DNA from: Tenacibaculum ovolyticum DSM 18103
GTDB lineage: Bacteria; Bacteroidota; Bacteroidia; Flavobacteriales; Flavobacteriaceae
Length of the DNA: 64,000 nucleotides
Assembly (NCBI RefSeq): GCF_000430545.1
Contig: NZ_KE387163.1
Span: 62,001-126,000 of the forward strand
Direction: 5' to 3'
Positions 34,950-43,011 of the stretch are shown here, one piece after another. The notes beneath the pieces were generated by a model, which worked only from the letters and a program-made list of their open reading frames with translations, was not told the DNA's origin and searched no databases. Every line of letters starts with the position of its first letter. Positions within the stretch are counted from its first letter, which is position 1. Made by a program: the position numbers and the translations under genes.

Positions 34950-37900
34950 TTAATCGAGACTTTTAATAAGCTCACTTATTATTTTTGACATAGTTCCGTC
35001 TTTTACAAAACGAATAACATCCTCCTTATATATTGGATTTATAAAGAACTTTGTTCCTTCTTTCTCTGATGCCGATTCTAAAAGTTCATTTCGCTTCATT
35101 ATTCTGATTACTTTCTTATATCCATAGTTTTTCTTGTCAATTCCTTTAAATCTTGGCTTAATTACTTTATCCTCCCATTGTCGTCCAAGTCTTCCATTAC
35201 TGTAGAATAGATGTAAGAATGAATTAATAAATGTTTTCGCATTATCAATCTTAGATTGTTCTGAATTTACATGGTGGGTTAAAGCCTCCTCAAGGTTTTG
35301 ATCATAAATACAATCAATGAAAAGCTTTTTAGGGATAGAATGTTTGGATTTATGTCTTTCAATGTTCAATAAATGACACTTATTGAAAATAGTATCATCG
35401 CTAAATCTACAATCATAAAAATATCCATAATTATCTATATAGGCTTCATGAATTGTTAAACCAGAAAAATCAAATTTGATGGTTTTATCATGATTCAAAT
35501 TAATTAAACACAAATTCAATATGGAATTCGATTTTTCAAAAATTGACATCATTAAATAAGTATTGGTTTCAATATTATTTTGACCAAACTTGTGCTGGAT
35601 TGATAATGAAATGTTGAAAATATTGGCGATAACCCCTCTTTTAACTTGGGTTTCAATAACATCATTTTTAGATACTTGATCTATGATGTCGGAAACAAAA
35701 AGTATGTCATCATCAGACCATGAGTTAATTCGATTAACAATTTCAACATTCAAACCGGAGCCATACCAACAGTTTTCACTTATTATATTTAAAAAATTAG
35801 TATTAACCTTTTCAGTGTTACTTTCAAACTTGAAATAATTAGCGATGAAAATGCTTTTGAATAATTCTGCGAAAAAATCATATTTGAAGTTAGTTGTATT
35901 CCCAACGTTTTGAATAAAGGGATGGGATTTGAAAGCTTCAACATTTACATTATCGACTTTTCTTTGTAAAGCAATTTCTAACTCATTTTTAAAGTTTAGT
36001 GTTTGAATGTTACCTCTTCTTTCATTGGCTAGGTAAATGAAGAATTTAACTTGTTCATCTACACTTATTTGACCAATTCTTTTACGCTCTCTATCACATA
36101 CACGGTAAATTATATAGTCATTTTTAACTTGTGTGCTTAAAATGCTTGAGCTGAATTTTGTTAGATCAAATTCGATATCTTCTTTTTCGTTGTTTACTAT
36201 CGAGCGTATAATGTCTAGAACATAAGGATGGTAAATATGCGTATCCTCTTGGCTTGAAAACTTAAAGGAATCAGCAATAGCAACTGCCTTACTTTGCTTT
36301 CTCTTAGAATCAAAACTTTTATTAAAAAACTCTTCAGTCTGTTGTTTATCAAATGGTTTCAATTCAATTACATCAAAATGACCTGGGTTAGTTTGAGCTT
36401 GCTTCCAAAAATGTGTACGACATGTAATAATGGCCTTACCCCGACCTAATTGGTTAGTAGATTCAGTAATTGAAGAAAGGAATAAGTCAACGTCAAAGTT
36501 TGGGATTTTTGATATTACTTCGTCCAATCCGTCAATAACCATTAGTATATTTCCTGCATCAATGTTTAATCTGAATTCTTCTTGGGTTAATTTCGTTTCA
36601 TGAGATTTGTCTTGCGAGAATAACGCATCATAAAAACTATATAGACCTATATTGTTTTGATGCTTACTTTTTCTAATTAGGTTGTTTTTTATCTGAACGG
36701 AATCAATAAAAATGATTTTTGTTTTATCGTTTCTTCCTAAAAAAGAATCTGCAATGAATTGAGCAAATGTTGTTTTACCAATACCACCAGTTCCTTTAAT
36801 AACAAGTATAGGAGCTTCTTCTTTACTTATCCAATTATTTACAAATTCATCAACTTCTTGAGGATTAGTTTCTGTTGTAAATGATGGATGAATGAAGTTT
36901 GATATGGACAGGTAATTTGATGAACTGTCATCAATTTCTAAATTTGGTGTACAGGCATCTCTAATGAAATCATCTATATAAAAAATATTATTCGGCTTGA
37001 ATTTCGTTTTTATGTTATTGATTCTCCTGCTTATAAATTGCTGATTGTCTTCTTTTGAAGTGTAAATGATTAGGTTTTTATTCTTAAAAATTTCTGGATG
37101 TTCTTTTTGGAGATGTTTTAGAGTTTGAGTTTGGTTAATTTCATTGTATAGATATAAGTAATAGGTCAATCGCTTTATTACCGAATCTAATTCTTTAAAT
37201 AATTGATAACCGATTTTTTTAGTCCGATCTTCATAGGTTGAGACTTCATTGAAACTAGCATTCCTTTTATATAGTTTCAATACATTGTAGAAGCTTGGAT
37301 AACCTTTTATTCCTTTTGTTGTTGCTGTTTCTATTGGAGTTAATACAAGTTCGCCTCCTTTGTGTCCTTGAACTTGCAAAGGTGAGCCCTGAGGGGTTTG
37401 CATTATGTTTGAATTAAATTCATTTTTTACAAACTCTATTAATTCTGAAATTCTAAATTCATCTTGAGCTGATTCAAGAAAGTTAATAATAGACTCAGCA
37501 AAAAGACTATTTGAATTAGGATCTTTTGGAGAGTATGACTCATCAAAAGCTGAAGTAAGTGCCCATCTAGAAGGCCGATTATTATATGTTCCATTAGATT
37601 TTGAAACACTTTGATTTAAAAGGGAACTTGAAAAACAACTATCTGAAATAAGAAAAAGGTGTTTACATTTTAGATTGTTGATAAAAGCAATTATCGTCTC
37701 ATTAGGAATCCATGTGGTATACTCTTTTGTTCCATCAAAAGGAATCCAAAATCCTCTTTCTTCCTGTTCGCTATACTCTCCATGTCCCGAGAAAAATATA
37801 ATTAAATTGTCTTCTTCGGTCAAGCTGCGAGAATATCCTCTTAAAGCATCTTGGATTTTCTTATTAGTTGCATCACTATCTAGAAGCTCATAAATGCTGT

Positions 37901-38024
37901 TTTCAGCAAAATCATATGACTCTAAAAGGGTATTTTTTAAATCTAGAACATCCTTTGAACAGGTAGATAATTTTCCGTGATTAGTATAATTGTCTATACC
38001 AATTATAAAAAGTTTGTTTGGCAT
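34950..38024 (-). CDS. Caspase-NACHT STAND protein with pentapeptide-like region
   Basis: This is a 1024-residue multidomain protein. Residues 1-230 form a caspase-like peptidase (C14) with FFSGHGEY (His81) and ISDSCFSSS (Cys130). A linker domain follows (about 245-370). A NACHT-type NTPase then has Walker A KGTGGIGKTTF (410-420) and Walker B MVIDGLDEV (495-503). Helical repeats come next, then a pentapeptide-like stretch near 860-900 (KFDFSGLTIHEAYID, FYDCRFSDDTIFNKCHL) and a short winged-helix-like C-terminus. This is the architecture of bacterial STAND anti-phage sensors with a protease effector. Target binding should activate the caspase and kill or stall the cell. It has its own promoter region with a palindrome. 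Confidence 0.88.
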   Translation of the reverse strand: MPNKLFIIGIDNYTNHGKLSTCSKDVLDLKNTLLESYDFAENSIYELLDSDATNKKIQDALRGYSRSLTEEDNLIIFFSGHGEYSEQEERGFWIPFDGTKEYTTWIPNETIIAFINNLKCKHLFLISDSCFSSSLLNQSVSKSNGTYNNRPSRWALTSAFDESYSPKDPNSNSLFAESIINFLESAQDEFRISELIEFVKNEFNSNIMQTPQGSPLQVQGHKGGELVLTPIETATTKGIKGYPSFYNVLKLYKRNASFNEVSTYEDRTKKIGYQLFKELDSVIKRLTYYLYLYNEINQTQTLKHLQKEHPEIFKNKNLIIYTSKEDNQQFISRRINNIKTKFKPNNIFYIDDFIRDACTPNLEIDDSSSNYLSISNFIHPSFTTETNPQEVDEFVNNWISKEEAPILVIKGTGGIGKTTFAQFIADSFLGRNDKTKIIFIDSVQIKNNLIRKSKHQNNIGLYSFYDALFSQDKSHETKLTQEEFRLNIDAGNILMVIDGLDEVISKIPNFDVDLFLSSITESTNQLGRGKAIITCRTHFWKQAQTNPGHFDVIELKPFDKQQTEEFFNKSFDSKRKQSKAVAIADSFKFSSQEDTHIYHPYVLDIIRSIVNNEKEDIEFDLTKFSSSILSTQVKNDYIIYRVCDRERKRIGQISVDEQVKFFIYLANERRGNIQTLNFKNELEIALQRKVDNVNVEAFKSHPFIQNVGNTTNFKYDFFAELFKSIFIANYFKFESNTEKVNTNFLNIISENCWYGSGLNVEIVNRINSWSDDDILFVSDIIDQVSKNDVIETQVKRGVIANIFNISLSIQHKFGQNNIETNTYLMMSIFEKSNSILNLCLINLNHDKTIKFDFSGLTIHEAYIDNYGYFYDCRFSDDTIFNKCHLLNIERHKSKHSIPKKLFIDCIYDQNLEEALTHHVNSEQSKIDNAKTFINSFLHLFYSNGRLGRQWEDKVIKPRFKGIDKKNYGYKKVIRIMKRNELLESASEKEGTKFFINPIYKEDVIRFVKDGTMSKIISELIKSLD

Positions 38025-38060
38025 TTTGTATTTGTTCTTATTTAATGAAACACAACAACA

Positions 38061-38087
38061 ATATATAGTTACTAAGGTAACTATATA
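38061..38087. promoter_or_regulatory. Palindrome upstream of the caspase-NACHT gene
   Basis: ATATATAGTTAC (38061-38072) and GTAACTATATA (38077-38087) form a near-perfect palindrome about 40 bases before the start codon. On the minus strand it would lie in the promoter or leader. A dimeric repressor site is a reasonable guess. Confidence 0.4.
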
Positions 38088-38440
38088 CCCGTCTTATATA
38101 GTTGTAGTTTTTTAATGTATTATAATTTGTTATATGCGTAATATTATTCTTTTTATTAGGTTTTTTTAGACAGGATAAAAAGAACTTTTGCATTTTTATT
38201 TTTTCGTTACCAAAAATAACTTCTGAAAAACAAAAAAGCGACTAAAAAGACGTAAAATAAGTACGGTTTTACCGTAAATTATATTACAAATTTGGTGTAA
38301 AAATAAAGAGCTATGAGAGAAAAAGCATTAGCGTTTATTATTTTGATATAAGTAATGGGTATATGAGTATAAGTGTTGTTTTTTATTAAGTAAGAATTAG
38401 AAGGTTTCAGTTTCAATATATTCTAAAGGTCTTATATTTA

Positions 38441-38626
38441 CTACCTACATTTCTTGTATCTTCCTTTTATTTCTATAATTCCATTTAAACCTAAGATTCC
38501 ATAATGTTTTATTGCTTTTTCACCTTTGTGTATTTTTAGTTTCTTAACCTTAAATTTTTTCTTCTCTAAAATATTCTTTAAGGTTATAGTGTCTTTTTCA
38601 GATTTTAAAATTTCTCCATTTACAGC
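38441..38626 (-). pseudogene. 5'-truncated copy of the 39156-39761 gene (copy 1)
   Basis: On the minus strand 61 codons run to a TAG at 38441. The translation (for example KKFKVKKLKIHKGEKAIKHY, then GILGLNGIIEIKGRYKKCR) matches the C-terminus of the intact neighbour at 39156 with few changes. The 5' part is missing and is replaced exactly at 38625 by a palindromic element. It has no start codon of its own, so it is a dead fragment. Confidence 0.85.
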
Positions 38627-38659
38627 CGTCGCTAGTGCGAGTATCTTGCTCGTGACGGC
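38625..38659. repeat. Palindromic element at the truncation point (copy 1)
   Basis: GCCGTC at 38625 and GACGGC at 38654 close an imperfect stem with GCTAGTGCGAG / CTTGCTCGT inside. A near copy is at 41169-41204. It resembles REP-like palindromes scattered in flavobacterial genomes. Confidence 0.7.
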
Positions 38660-38722
38660 ATGAGTAAGTAAAAAGTGCTAGGATATTAGAGATTTCTTTA
38701 TTGGCAGTAATTTGTTATTTTA

Positions 38723-39121
38723 CTAATTTGAATTTATGCCTATTATAAATAAAATTGTTATAGTCTTTAGAGAAAAAAGTGTGTCTTGACTTAGGTTTCT
38801 TTTAATTTCCCTTTTGAAGCTTTTATCTACATCTATTTTATTTAATAATGAGTCTATTAAAACACTTTGAATAGTTTCCTCAGATGTTATGAAGATGTTA
38901 TCTGAAACTTGTTCTAAATAGCCTTTATAAGAATATGATTTATCTTTATTTAAACTATAGTGCATATATAAGAATCTATTATTTTTTTTTAAGAATAAAA
39001 ACCTGTCTTTTCCATTTACTTGCGTGTATATTGATTTATTGATTTTTCTTATTGAACTGCATGAGTATCCTAAAAAGATGATAGAAATTAAAAATAAATG
39101 AATAAAGCTCTTACTTGGCAT
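38723..39121 (-). CDS. Small hypothetical lipoprotein
   Basis: This is a 132-residue protein that I do not recognise. The leader FIHLFLISIIFLGYSC gives a lipobox with Cys21. The short mature part is basic with beta-strand patterns (RFLFLKKNNRFLYMHY, KGYLEQVSDNIFI) and ends in a hydrophobic segment (TITILFIIGI). It is probably envelope-attached. It lies between a truncated gene copy and the intact 39156 gene, in the repeat-rich part of the defence island, 34 bases from its neighbour. Confidence 0.6.
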   Translation of the reverse strand: MPSKSFIHLFLISIIFLGYSCSSIRKINKSIYTQVNGKDRFLFLKKNNRFLYMHYSLNKDKSYSYKGYLEQVSDNIFITSEETIQSVLIDSLLNKIDVDKSFKREIKRNLSQDTLFSLKTITILFIIGINSN

Positions 39122-39155
39122 GGATTTATATCTAAACTTTTAGTTGAATTATTTA

Positions 39156-39761
39156 CTACCTACATTTTTTGTATTTTCCTTTTATTTCTATAACTCCATT
39201 TAACCCTAAGATTCCATAACGTTTTATTGCTTTTTCACCTTTGCGTATTTTTAGTTTCTTAACCTTGAATTTTTTCTTATCTAAAATCTTCTTTAAGATT
39301 ATAGCGTCTTTTTCCGATTTTAAAATTTCGTCATTTACAGCGTATATAATTTGATTTCCTAAAATACTATCTACAGCAGTTTTATTAAAGTAAACTCTTT
39401 CCGTTTCTATTTGAACTATAGCATATTTTGATTTTCTGTAAAAACGAGTATTCGCAAATTTAGATACCAATTTATCATTTACTAACTTAATTCCTTTTCC
39501 TTGTTCAATATCACTTTTTTCTTCAAAAATATAAATGGTATCATTTTTTATTTCACTAATAAAACTGATATTTTTTTCAGGAAACAAACCTTTTGAAGGT
39601 AGTTTTAATGACACTTTCTGATGTTCAATAAATAAAGAATGTTTAGGAAGTGTTTCACTTGAATACGTGGTATATGTATTATTGATAAAACTTTTTTGAG
39701 CAAAAGACAAAAAAGAATAGAACAACAAACAAATAAGTATTCCTTTTTTAATATTTAACAT
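39156..39761 (-). CDS. Exported hypothetical protein with plug-like C-terminus (parent of the truncated copies)
   Basis: This 201-residue protein is read from the ATG at 39761, which gives a clean signal peptide (MLNIKKGILICLLFYSFLSF, then AQ). A TTG at 39782 would put residues before it. The C-terminus YGILGLNGVIEIKG resembles the end of TonB-receptor plug domains (YGxxGxNGVIxIxT), here without a barrel. Two 5'-truncated copies of its last 60 codons flank it on both sides. It overlaps the upstream gene by 14 bases, so the two are coupled. Function unknown. Confidence 0.62.
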   Translation of the reverse strand: MLNIKKGILICLLFYSFLSFAQKSFINNTYTTYSSETLPKHSLFIEHQKVSLKLPSKGLFPEKNISFISEIKNDTIYIFEEKSDIEQGKGIKLVNDKLVSKFANTRFYRKSKYAIVQIETERVYFNKTAVDSILGNQIIYAVNDEILKSEKDAIILKKILDKKKFKVKKLKIRKGEKAIKRYGILGLNGVIEIKGKYKKCR

Positions 39762-40659
39762 AGATAAAGGGATTATTTTCAATAAATACTTTTATAAAAT
39801 CAATATATGGTTCATTCTTATCTCTTTTGTCAATTCCTAAGCCTGTAATAAAATTACTTCTGTGCTTATTACCTTTCCTAATATTTCCAAGAGAAGAATG
39901 AATATCTAAACTCCTTTTTGATATTGCACTATATAGAGAACCACTACCTAAAGAATCTTCTACTTTCACTATAACATCTGCAGTAATTTTTTTCATTTTC
40001 TTAATTTCTAATGTACCTAATCCTAACCCATTTTTAATCTTACCACTTTTAAATTGATTTAGCACTTCTTCATCTGTCATTACTACTCGGAGTTTTAAAA
40101 CTCCGTCATAAGCATATTGACGTTTGTATGTTTCTACTTCATCTCCTAAATCATATAATAAACCAGGCAAGTTTTCAGGCTCTCCACTTACTTTTATGAA
40201 ATCTATTTTACCAGTTTCAAATTGAAATACATGTTTTAATTCATTCAGTAAGCTACCTAAAGTTCCGTCATAAAAAACAAGACCTTTATCACTTATATTT
40301 TCATATGAAAACTTAGGTTTGTTACCAATCCTAAACTCATATGTGGATTGAGAATGCTCAATAACTTTAATTTCCTCTAAAGCCTCTTCTAGTTCCTTTA
40401 TTCTAATTTTTAAATCTTTCTTTTCAGTTCCTTTTGATTTTTCTATTTGTGTAATGAGGGTGTTAATTTTTTGCTTAACTCTCTTTTTTAGTTCTTCTAA
40501 TTTAGCTTTACTATTAGGATCTATTTTATCAATAATATTACTACTTTCGCAACTATCTAATTTGTTTTGTAATAGTAGTAATTGACTCTCTAAACTATTA
40601 GTCGCTCCCAAAAACAAAGCAGAACAAATATTGTTTTTAAATTCTTGAATTACACTCAT
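39748..40659 (-). CDS. Degenerate metallopeptidase-like domain protein (NExxH)
   Basis: This is a 303-residue protein. The first 100 residues are a coiled coil (about 25-100). The second half has YDGTLGSLLNELKHVFQFE (about 130-148) and LLYDLGDEVETYKRQYAY (167-184). These resemble the C-terminal metallopeptidase-like toxin domains after Rhs repeats in Bacteroidota, where the first motif is normally HExxH and the second supplies another ligand. Here the first histidine is Asn139 (N139-E-L-K-H143). The protein is therefore a possible inactivated toxin domain, decoy or immunity relative. No signal peptide is seen. It is coupled to the exported protein downstream in transcription. Confidence 0.55.
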   Translation of the reverse strand: MSVIQEFKNNICSALFLGATNSLESQLLLLQNKLDSCESSNIIDKIDPNSKAKLEELKKRVKQKINTLITQIEKSKGTEKKDLKIRIKELEEALEEIKVIEHSQSTYEFRIGNKPKFSYENISDKGLVFYDGTLGSLLNELKHVFQFETGKIDFIKVSGEPENLPGLLYDLGDEVETYKRQYAYDGVLKLRVVMTDEEVLNQFKSGKIKNGLGLGTLEIKKMKKITADVIVKVEDSLGSGSLYSAISKRSLDIHSSLGNIRKGNKHRSNFITGLGIDKRDKNEPYIDFIKVFIENNPFIYVKY

Positions 40660-40984
40660 TTTAGTTTATTTATGCTGCTGGTAACTATTTATATAAAAGA
40701 TAATGTTTTGTTTGTTAATTCTAACAAATAAATAAAAGCAACCTTATAGCAATTTGTCTTTCTATTTTTTTTGTTAAAAGTAAATTATAAAAAACAAAAA
40801 AGCCACTATAAAACCGTAAAATAAGTAAGGGAAAACCTTATTTATATTACAGTTTTAATGTGAAAATAAAGAGCTATGAGAGAAAAAGTATTAACGTTTG
40901 TTATTTTGATTTAATAAGTATTGTTTTTTATTAAGTAAGAGTTAAAAGGTTTCAGTTTCTCTATATTCTAATGGTTCATATTTC

Positions 40985-41170
40985 TCACCTACATTTCTTG
41001 TATCTTCCTTTTATTTCTATAACTCCATTTAAGGCTAAGATTCCATAACGTTTTATAGCTTTTTTACCTTTGCGTATTTTTAGTTTTTTAACCTTGAATT
41101 TTTTCTTGTCTAAAATATTATTTAAAGTTATAGCGTCTTTATCAGATTTTAAAATTTCGTCATTTACAGT
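40985..41170 (-). pseudogene. 5'-truncated copy of the 39156-39761 gene (copy 2)
   Basis: 61 codons ending in TGA at 40985-40987 encode a near match to the intact C-terminus (for example KSDKDAITLNNILDKKKFKV, then IRKGKKAIKRYGILALNGVI). It is cut at the same codon as copy 1, next to a palindrome at 41169. It has no start codon. Confidence 0.85.
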
Positions 41171-41204
41171 CGTCGCTAGCGCCGAGCATCTTGCTCATGA
41201 CGGC
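41169..41204. repeat. Palindromic element at the truncation point (copy 2)
   Basis: GTCGTCGCTAGCG...CTTGCTCATGACGGC matches the element at 38625-38659 with several substitutions and the same junction. Confidence 0.65.
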
Positions 41205-41231
41205 ATGAGTAAGTAAAAAGTGCTAGGATAT

Positions 41232-41430
41232 TAGAAATCAAACAGTATTAACATGAAAACAAAATGCAAATTCGTATAAAAATAATTAAGGGCAGATTGT
41301 AAAGTTTTATATATTTATAAAAAATATAAGCTCAAAGAATATTGAATGATATTCTTTGAGCTTAGTTTGTATTGTGTGGAATTAATGAAGGATTTGCTTG
41401 GTTTTTACCTCAGTTCTTTGTTATACTTAG
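41232..41430. repeat. Direct repeat, right copy (decayed 3' end of metallophosphoesterase gene)
   Basis: This is the counterpart of 31820-32017. The codons for the phosphoesterase C-terminus can be followed (QTVLT, stop, KQNANSYKNN, stop), with the TGG of the functional gene changed to TGA. The terminator hairpin is retained at 41327-41364 and is now perfect. It is therefore a dead gene end and not a gene. Confidence 0.88.
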
Positions 41431-41482
41431 TGTTTTGTTTTTGCCCTATAGTGTTACCTGCTGCTTTTTATTTAGTCGGTTT

Positions 41483-41878
41483 CTACAACTCACGAATTAT
41501 TCCAGAAAGAGGTATTATTTCTTTATCTATTTTTAAAAAGGAGTTTATAGTATTTTCTTTTAAATTAATTACTTGGCTAACACCTAATCCACCTTGTTCA
41601 ATCCAAGAAACGAAGAGAGTATAGTTATTCAGTCGTTGTGTAGAATAGGTTTCATCTGCTTCTTCTCCTTTTTCATCTCCTTTTACACATTTCCAATGTA
41701 GTTTGTTTTCCGATTTAAAATTTAATTCATAAACAGAATTGCCATAATTATATTCAAGTGTTTTTCCAGATAAGGATATGATTTTTTCTGAAATACTTTT
41801 TTCCTCTTGAGTTATTTCAGCATTTTCACAAGATATGTTTATTATTAAAATCATAATTGCGAAGATTGCGTTTTTCAT
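41483..41878 (-). CDS. Small lipoprotein, MoaF-like beta domain
   Basis: This is a 131-residue protein. The lipobox IINISCEN gives Cys17. The mature part, with LSGKTLEYNYGNSVYELNF, then LFVSWIEQGGLGVSQVI and NTINSFL, fits the lipocalin-like MoaF-related domains (WxE..G..VSQV pattern). These small beta barrels bind unknown ligands. It sits just to the right of the repeated phosphoesterase end, so it may be the original neighbour of that gene before the island arose. Confidence 0.65.
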   Translation of the reverse strand: MKNAIFAIMILIINISCENAEITQEEKSISEKIISLSGKTLEYNYGNSVYELNFKSENKLHWKCVKGDEKGEEADETYSTQRLNNYTLFVSWIEQGGLGVSQVINLKENTINSFLKIDKEIIPLSGIIREL

Positions 41879-41914
41879 AATTTGTTTTTTTAATGTTAGT
41901 TATTCGTTTTTATT

Positions 41915-42135
41915 TGTTTTTTTTAGAAGGAATAAAAGGAACTTTTAAATTTTTATTTTTCTTTGCCAAAAGTAACTTATGAAAAATAAAAAAGTAAATT
42001 TAAAACCGTAATATAAGTATGGTTTTACCTTAAATTAGATTACAATTTTGATGTAAAAATAAAAAGCGACGAGAGAAAAATAATTAGTATCTGTTATTTC
42101 AATATAAGTAAAGGATGCATGAGTATAATGTAGAT
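41915..42135. repeat. AT-rich repeat, third copy
   Basis: The sequence from TTTTTTAGAAGGAATAAAAG to ATGAGTATAATGTAG follows 38160-38375 base by base with moderate divergence (shared AAGTATGGTTTTACC/AAGTACGGTTTTACC, GTAAAAATAAA, ATGAGTATAA). Unlike copies 1 and 2, it is not joined to a truncated gene. Confidence 0.75.
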
Positions 42136-42708
42136 AAAAGGAGCATAGTTAAATGCTCCTTACCCCTAAATGAAAATAAAAGTTCCCCAAACTATTAAAT
42201 TCTAATTTTTAGACGTGGTTTTATTTTAAGCTTACATTAATATTAAAAGAAAATAAACAGTAGGTTTTAAAATAAAAAAAGCTCCTAAGAAAGGAGCTAT
42301 AAAAACAAATTGGGGATTAATTTTTCTATTGGACGAGTAATCTTTCCAGAGCTTACAAATAAATAGAACTAAAAAAATAACAATAGGCATTCGATTATAT
42401 AAAATGATGAGAATTATTTGATGTAATTACCGTAAATATATCTAAGTAAGTGTTGTAGCTTTTTAATTTGTATTCATCTAGTTAGAAAATGAGTAATACC
42501 AAGAGTAACAACTATTAAAACTTAAAGTGTTTCATGGTTTTAAATTAATTAAAAAAATCCTTTAGATTTGTTGGGTAATAAACTAAATAGAACACTTTAT
42601 AAGCTCCATTTATTAAATAATCTGTCTTCGTTATTGCTTCGAAAATGATTTAATAAACGATGTTTTAACTGAGTTTACTACGATTTTACCAACAAAAAAC
42701 AAACTATT
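42136..42708. other. Intergenic stretch with two hairpins
   Basis: I see no gene here. AAGGAGCAT/ATGCTCCTT (42138-42161) and AGCTCCT/AGGAGCT (42280-42298) form short hairpins sharing the GGAGC core. The rest is AT-rich. The right end probably held the promoter of the broken regulator gene at 42709. Confidence 0.5.
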
Positions 42709-42840
42709 GTGAAACAAAACTTTAAAGAATACATTGAATCTTATGTTGGATTATTCCCTGATTTAAATTTGGAAGAAGTAACCTTTTTAAAGTCGTGCCT
42801 TAAACCAGCAGTAGAACAAATATTGCTTTTAAATTCTTGA
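42709..42840 (+). pseudogene. N-terminal fragment of a Crp/Fnr-type regulator
   Basis: A GTG at 42709 opens 43 codons. The first 35 (KQNFKEYIESYVGLFPDLNL, then EEVTFLKSCLKP) resemble the N-terminus of Bacteroidota Crp/Fnr-family regulators, in which a helix precedes the cyclic-nucleotide-like barrel. At about 42809 the sequence switches to a copy of 40617-40660 and hits a stop. The rest of the regulator is missing, so the gene was cut by a recombination event. Confidence 0.55.
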
Positions 42841-43010
42841 ATTACACTCATTTTAGCTTACTTACATCATTGATAACTAAGTGTATAAAAGATAATGTTT
42901 TATGTGTTATTTTTAACATACAAATAAAATAAACCTTGCAGTAATTTGTCTTTCTGTTTTATTTGCTAAAAATAAATTATAAAAATTCGACAATCAAAAC
43001 CGTAATATCT
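42809..43010. repeat. Second copy of the 40617-40825 segment
   Basis: From GAACAAATATTG through AAATTCTTGAATTACACTCA, GATAATGTTTT and TTTGTCTTTCT to AAAACCGTAATAT, this segment follows 40617-40825. It carries the first codons of the 39748-40659 gene (reversed) and its upstream region. It ends at the stop of the Lrp gene. Confidence 0.8.
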
Positions 43011-43011
43011 C

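Larger units (their letters stand above)
38160..38698. repeat. Repeat module, copy 1
   Basis: This block of about 540 bases contains an AT-rich repeat (38160-38435, with AAAATAAAGAGCTATGAGAG and TTATTAAGTAAGA), a 5'-truncated gene copy (38441-38626), a palindrome (38625-38659) and a 30-base tail, ATGAGTAAGTAAAAAGTGCT...TTAGA. The same order recurs at 40765-41237. The two blocks flank three intact small genes. No other gene is seen in 38088-38722. Confidence 0.85.
40765..41237. repeat. Repeat module, copy 2
   Basis: The same order as in 38160-38698 is found here: an AT-rich repeat (AAAATAAAGAGCTATGAGAG, TTATTAAGTAAGA), a truncated gene copy, a palindrome and the ATGAGTAAGTAAAAAGTGCT tail. After the tail, this copy continues directly into the repeated 3' end of the metallophosphoesterase gene at 41232. 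No intact gene is present in 40660-41482. Confidence 0.85.

Noticed and set aside
31820..41430. Intact mobile element with its own integrase or transposase
   Set aside because: None of the proteins between the direct repeats resembles an integrase, relaxase or transposase; only flanking repeats support past mobility.
38160..43010. Repeated segments considered as a CRISPR array
   Set aside because: Repeat units are hundreds of bases, imperfect and not regularly spaced, and no cas gene is present.
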